Source of the DNA: Terriglobales bacterium
GTDB taxonomy: Bacteria; Acidobacteriota; Terriglobia; Terriglobales; Gp1-AA117
Assembly (NCBI GenBank): GCA_030150795.1
Contig: JASLFF010000426.1
Location: 1 to 7,658 of the forward strand
Direction: 5' to 3'
Length of the DNA stretch: 7,658 nucleotides
In this document: piece by piece, positions 6,894 through 7,658 of the stretch
Layout: the number at the start of each line of letters is the position of its first letter
How positions within the stretch are numbered: position 1 is the stretch's first letter
The notes under the pieces: generated by a model
Database searches by the model: none
What the model was told of the DNA's origin: nothing
What the model saw: only the letters and a program-made list of their open reading frames with translations
Translations under genes and position numbers: made by a program

Positions 6894-7658
6894 CTAAGTT
6901 GCTTTTGACTGCCGTTGCACCGCGCGTTGCAATGTCTTGTCCAGCGCTGCTTTTGCCGTCTGGTAATCCTGGGCGTTGATTTTGCCATTCAATCGGTCTG
7001 ACTCAAGCTGGAACACTTCTTCTTTCATGGCTTCCATTAGCAACCTGCCACGATCTTGCGGCAGAGCGGCGCCTGCAGTGGCAACAACATTCTGGTTGGA
7101 GGTGTAAACAAGGACCCCGCCTGCGGCCAGAAAGAGCGATAACACTCCTAGGAATAGCCACTGACCGGAATGGAGAGGGTCAGGCCGTTCATTGGGCACT
7201 CCCAGACCGCCCCCAGGACCGGCGGGCTCTCCACGTCCGCCGCCATTTCCTGGAGCGGACGCTTGTTGCTGCTCATGCGGCATTTCTCCCCTGCCGGATA
7301 TTGCGAACGCCACTTTCTGTTTAGGGGTTATGTTCTTGGCGACGAAAAAGTTGACACCTTTGAACTGGGGATTCGTGTTTGTTTGATACAGCGCGGTGTC
7401 AGTGGCGACGAATTTCATGGAATCAGGCGCTGCCACCATTAATGTTCCGGTTGGAAGATCTGACCGCGGATCAATATCCAGCTTGCCCGAGTATGGGGCC
7501 GTATAGATAACATGAAAACGCGTTTGACCCGGCCGAATCGGAAACACGAAGGCGAATTTGTTCTTTTCTCCCGTAGGAATTACCGCCGCTTTCAATTGCG
7601 TCTTGCCGGTCTGAACGCTGGATTCCTTGATCGATGCTCCCTCGGGCAGGTAAAACTC
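6894..7658 (-). CDS. Unrecognised membrane-anchored protein, N-terminus beyond the window
   Basis: I do not recognise the family. The frame stays open to the window edge (reading E-F-Y-L-P-E-G-A-S-I-K at its start), so the TTG at 7595 is internal and the true start is outside. The 254 visible residues comprise a beta-rich N-terminal part (about 1-120; P-I-R-P-G-Q-T-R-F-H-V-I-Y-T-A-P), a Gly/Pro/Gln-rich linker (about 125-160; G-N-G-G-G-R-G-E-P-A-G-P-G-G-G), and one transmembrane helix about 166-186 (W-L-F-L-G-V-L-S-L-F-L-A-A-G-G-V-L-V-Y, bases about 7101-7163). A charged helical C-terminal tail of roughly 65 residues follows (L-L-M-E-A-M-K-E-E-V-F-Q-L-E ... G-K-I-N-A-Q-D-Y). The layout suggests an outer-facing beta domain, a tether, and a short cytoplasmic coiled or helical tail. 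The tail's pattern of E-x-x-x-L-E ... G-K-I-x-x-x-D-Y recalls short helical segments in cytochrome c biogenesis and other membrane proteins, but that is only an impression. Confidence 0.8.
   Translation of the reverse strand, partial: EFYLPEGASIKESSVQTGKTQLKAAVIPTGEKNKFAFVFPIRPGQTRFHVIYTAPYSGKLDIDPRSDLPTGTLMVAAPDSMKFVATDTALYQTNTNPQFKGVNFFVAKNITPKQKVAFAISGRGEMPHEQQQASAPGNGGGRGEPAGPGGGLGVPNERPDPLHSGQWLFLGVLSLFLAAGGVLVYTSNQNVVATAGAALPQDRGRLLMEAMKEEVFQLESDRLNGKINAQDYQTAKAALDKTLQRAVQRQSKAT

Overview
The window looks like a chromosomal segment of an Acidobacteriota bacterium, probably of the Terriglobia / Koribacter-like group. This is inferred from protein style rather than a marker gene: an acidobacterial-type stand-alone receiver protein, an exported Pro/Asn/Gln-rich protein with a VirB10-like domain, a moderately GC-rich composition and a eukaryote-like SET-domain protein. 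No rRNA, tRNA, CRISPR array, insertion sequence or phage gene was seen.

Layout, left to right. (1) 1-1309: enolase (eno), plus strand, lacking only its first few codons at the window edge. (2) 1522-4250: the classic replication/repair operon dnaX-ybaB-recR, with 8 and 9 nt gaps. dnaX really starts at ATG 1522, although its frame is open back to 1372. (3) 4283-4839: a ParD/ParE-type toxin-antitoxin locus. The antitoxin is intact and sits exactly downstream of a sigma70-like promoter, with no leader. The toxin overlaps it by one base and is broken by an apparent 5-bp insertion that adds two stop codons. (4) 4880-5257, minus strand: a stand-alone response-regulator receiver protein starting at TTG. 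(5) 5445-6227, plus strand: an exported protein with a low-complexity linker and a VirB10/TrbI-like domain. (6) 6248-6282: a strong hairpin terminator between the convergent genes. (7) 6320-6826, minus strand: a SET-domain lysine methyltransferase-like protein with a post-SET cysteine motif and a very basic tail. (8) 6894-7658, minus strand: the C-terminal part of an unrecognised membrane-anchored protein running off the window.

The left half is housekeeping: glycolysis, then clamp loading, nucleoid association and recombinational repair. The right half is accessory or lineage-specific. The best candidates for a second look are the SET-domain protein, the decayed toxin with its retained antitoxin, and the two genes (dnaX and the antitoxin) whose -10 boxes lie so close to the start codon that leaderless mRNAs are predicted. 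No intergenic stretch exceeds 300 bases; the longest are 1310-1521 and 5258-5444, both described below.
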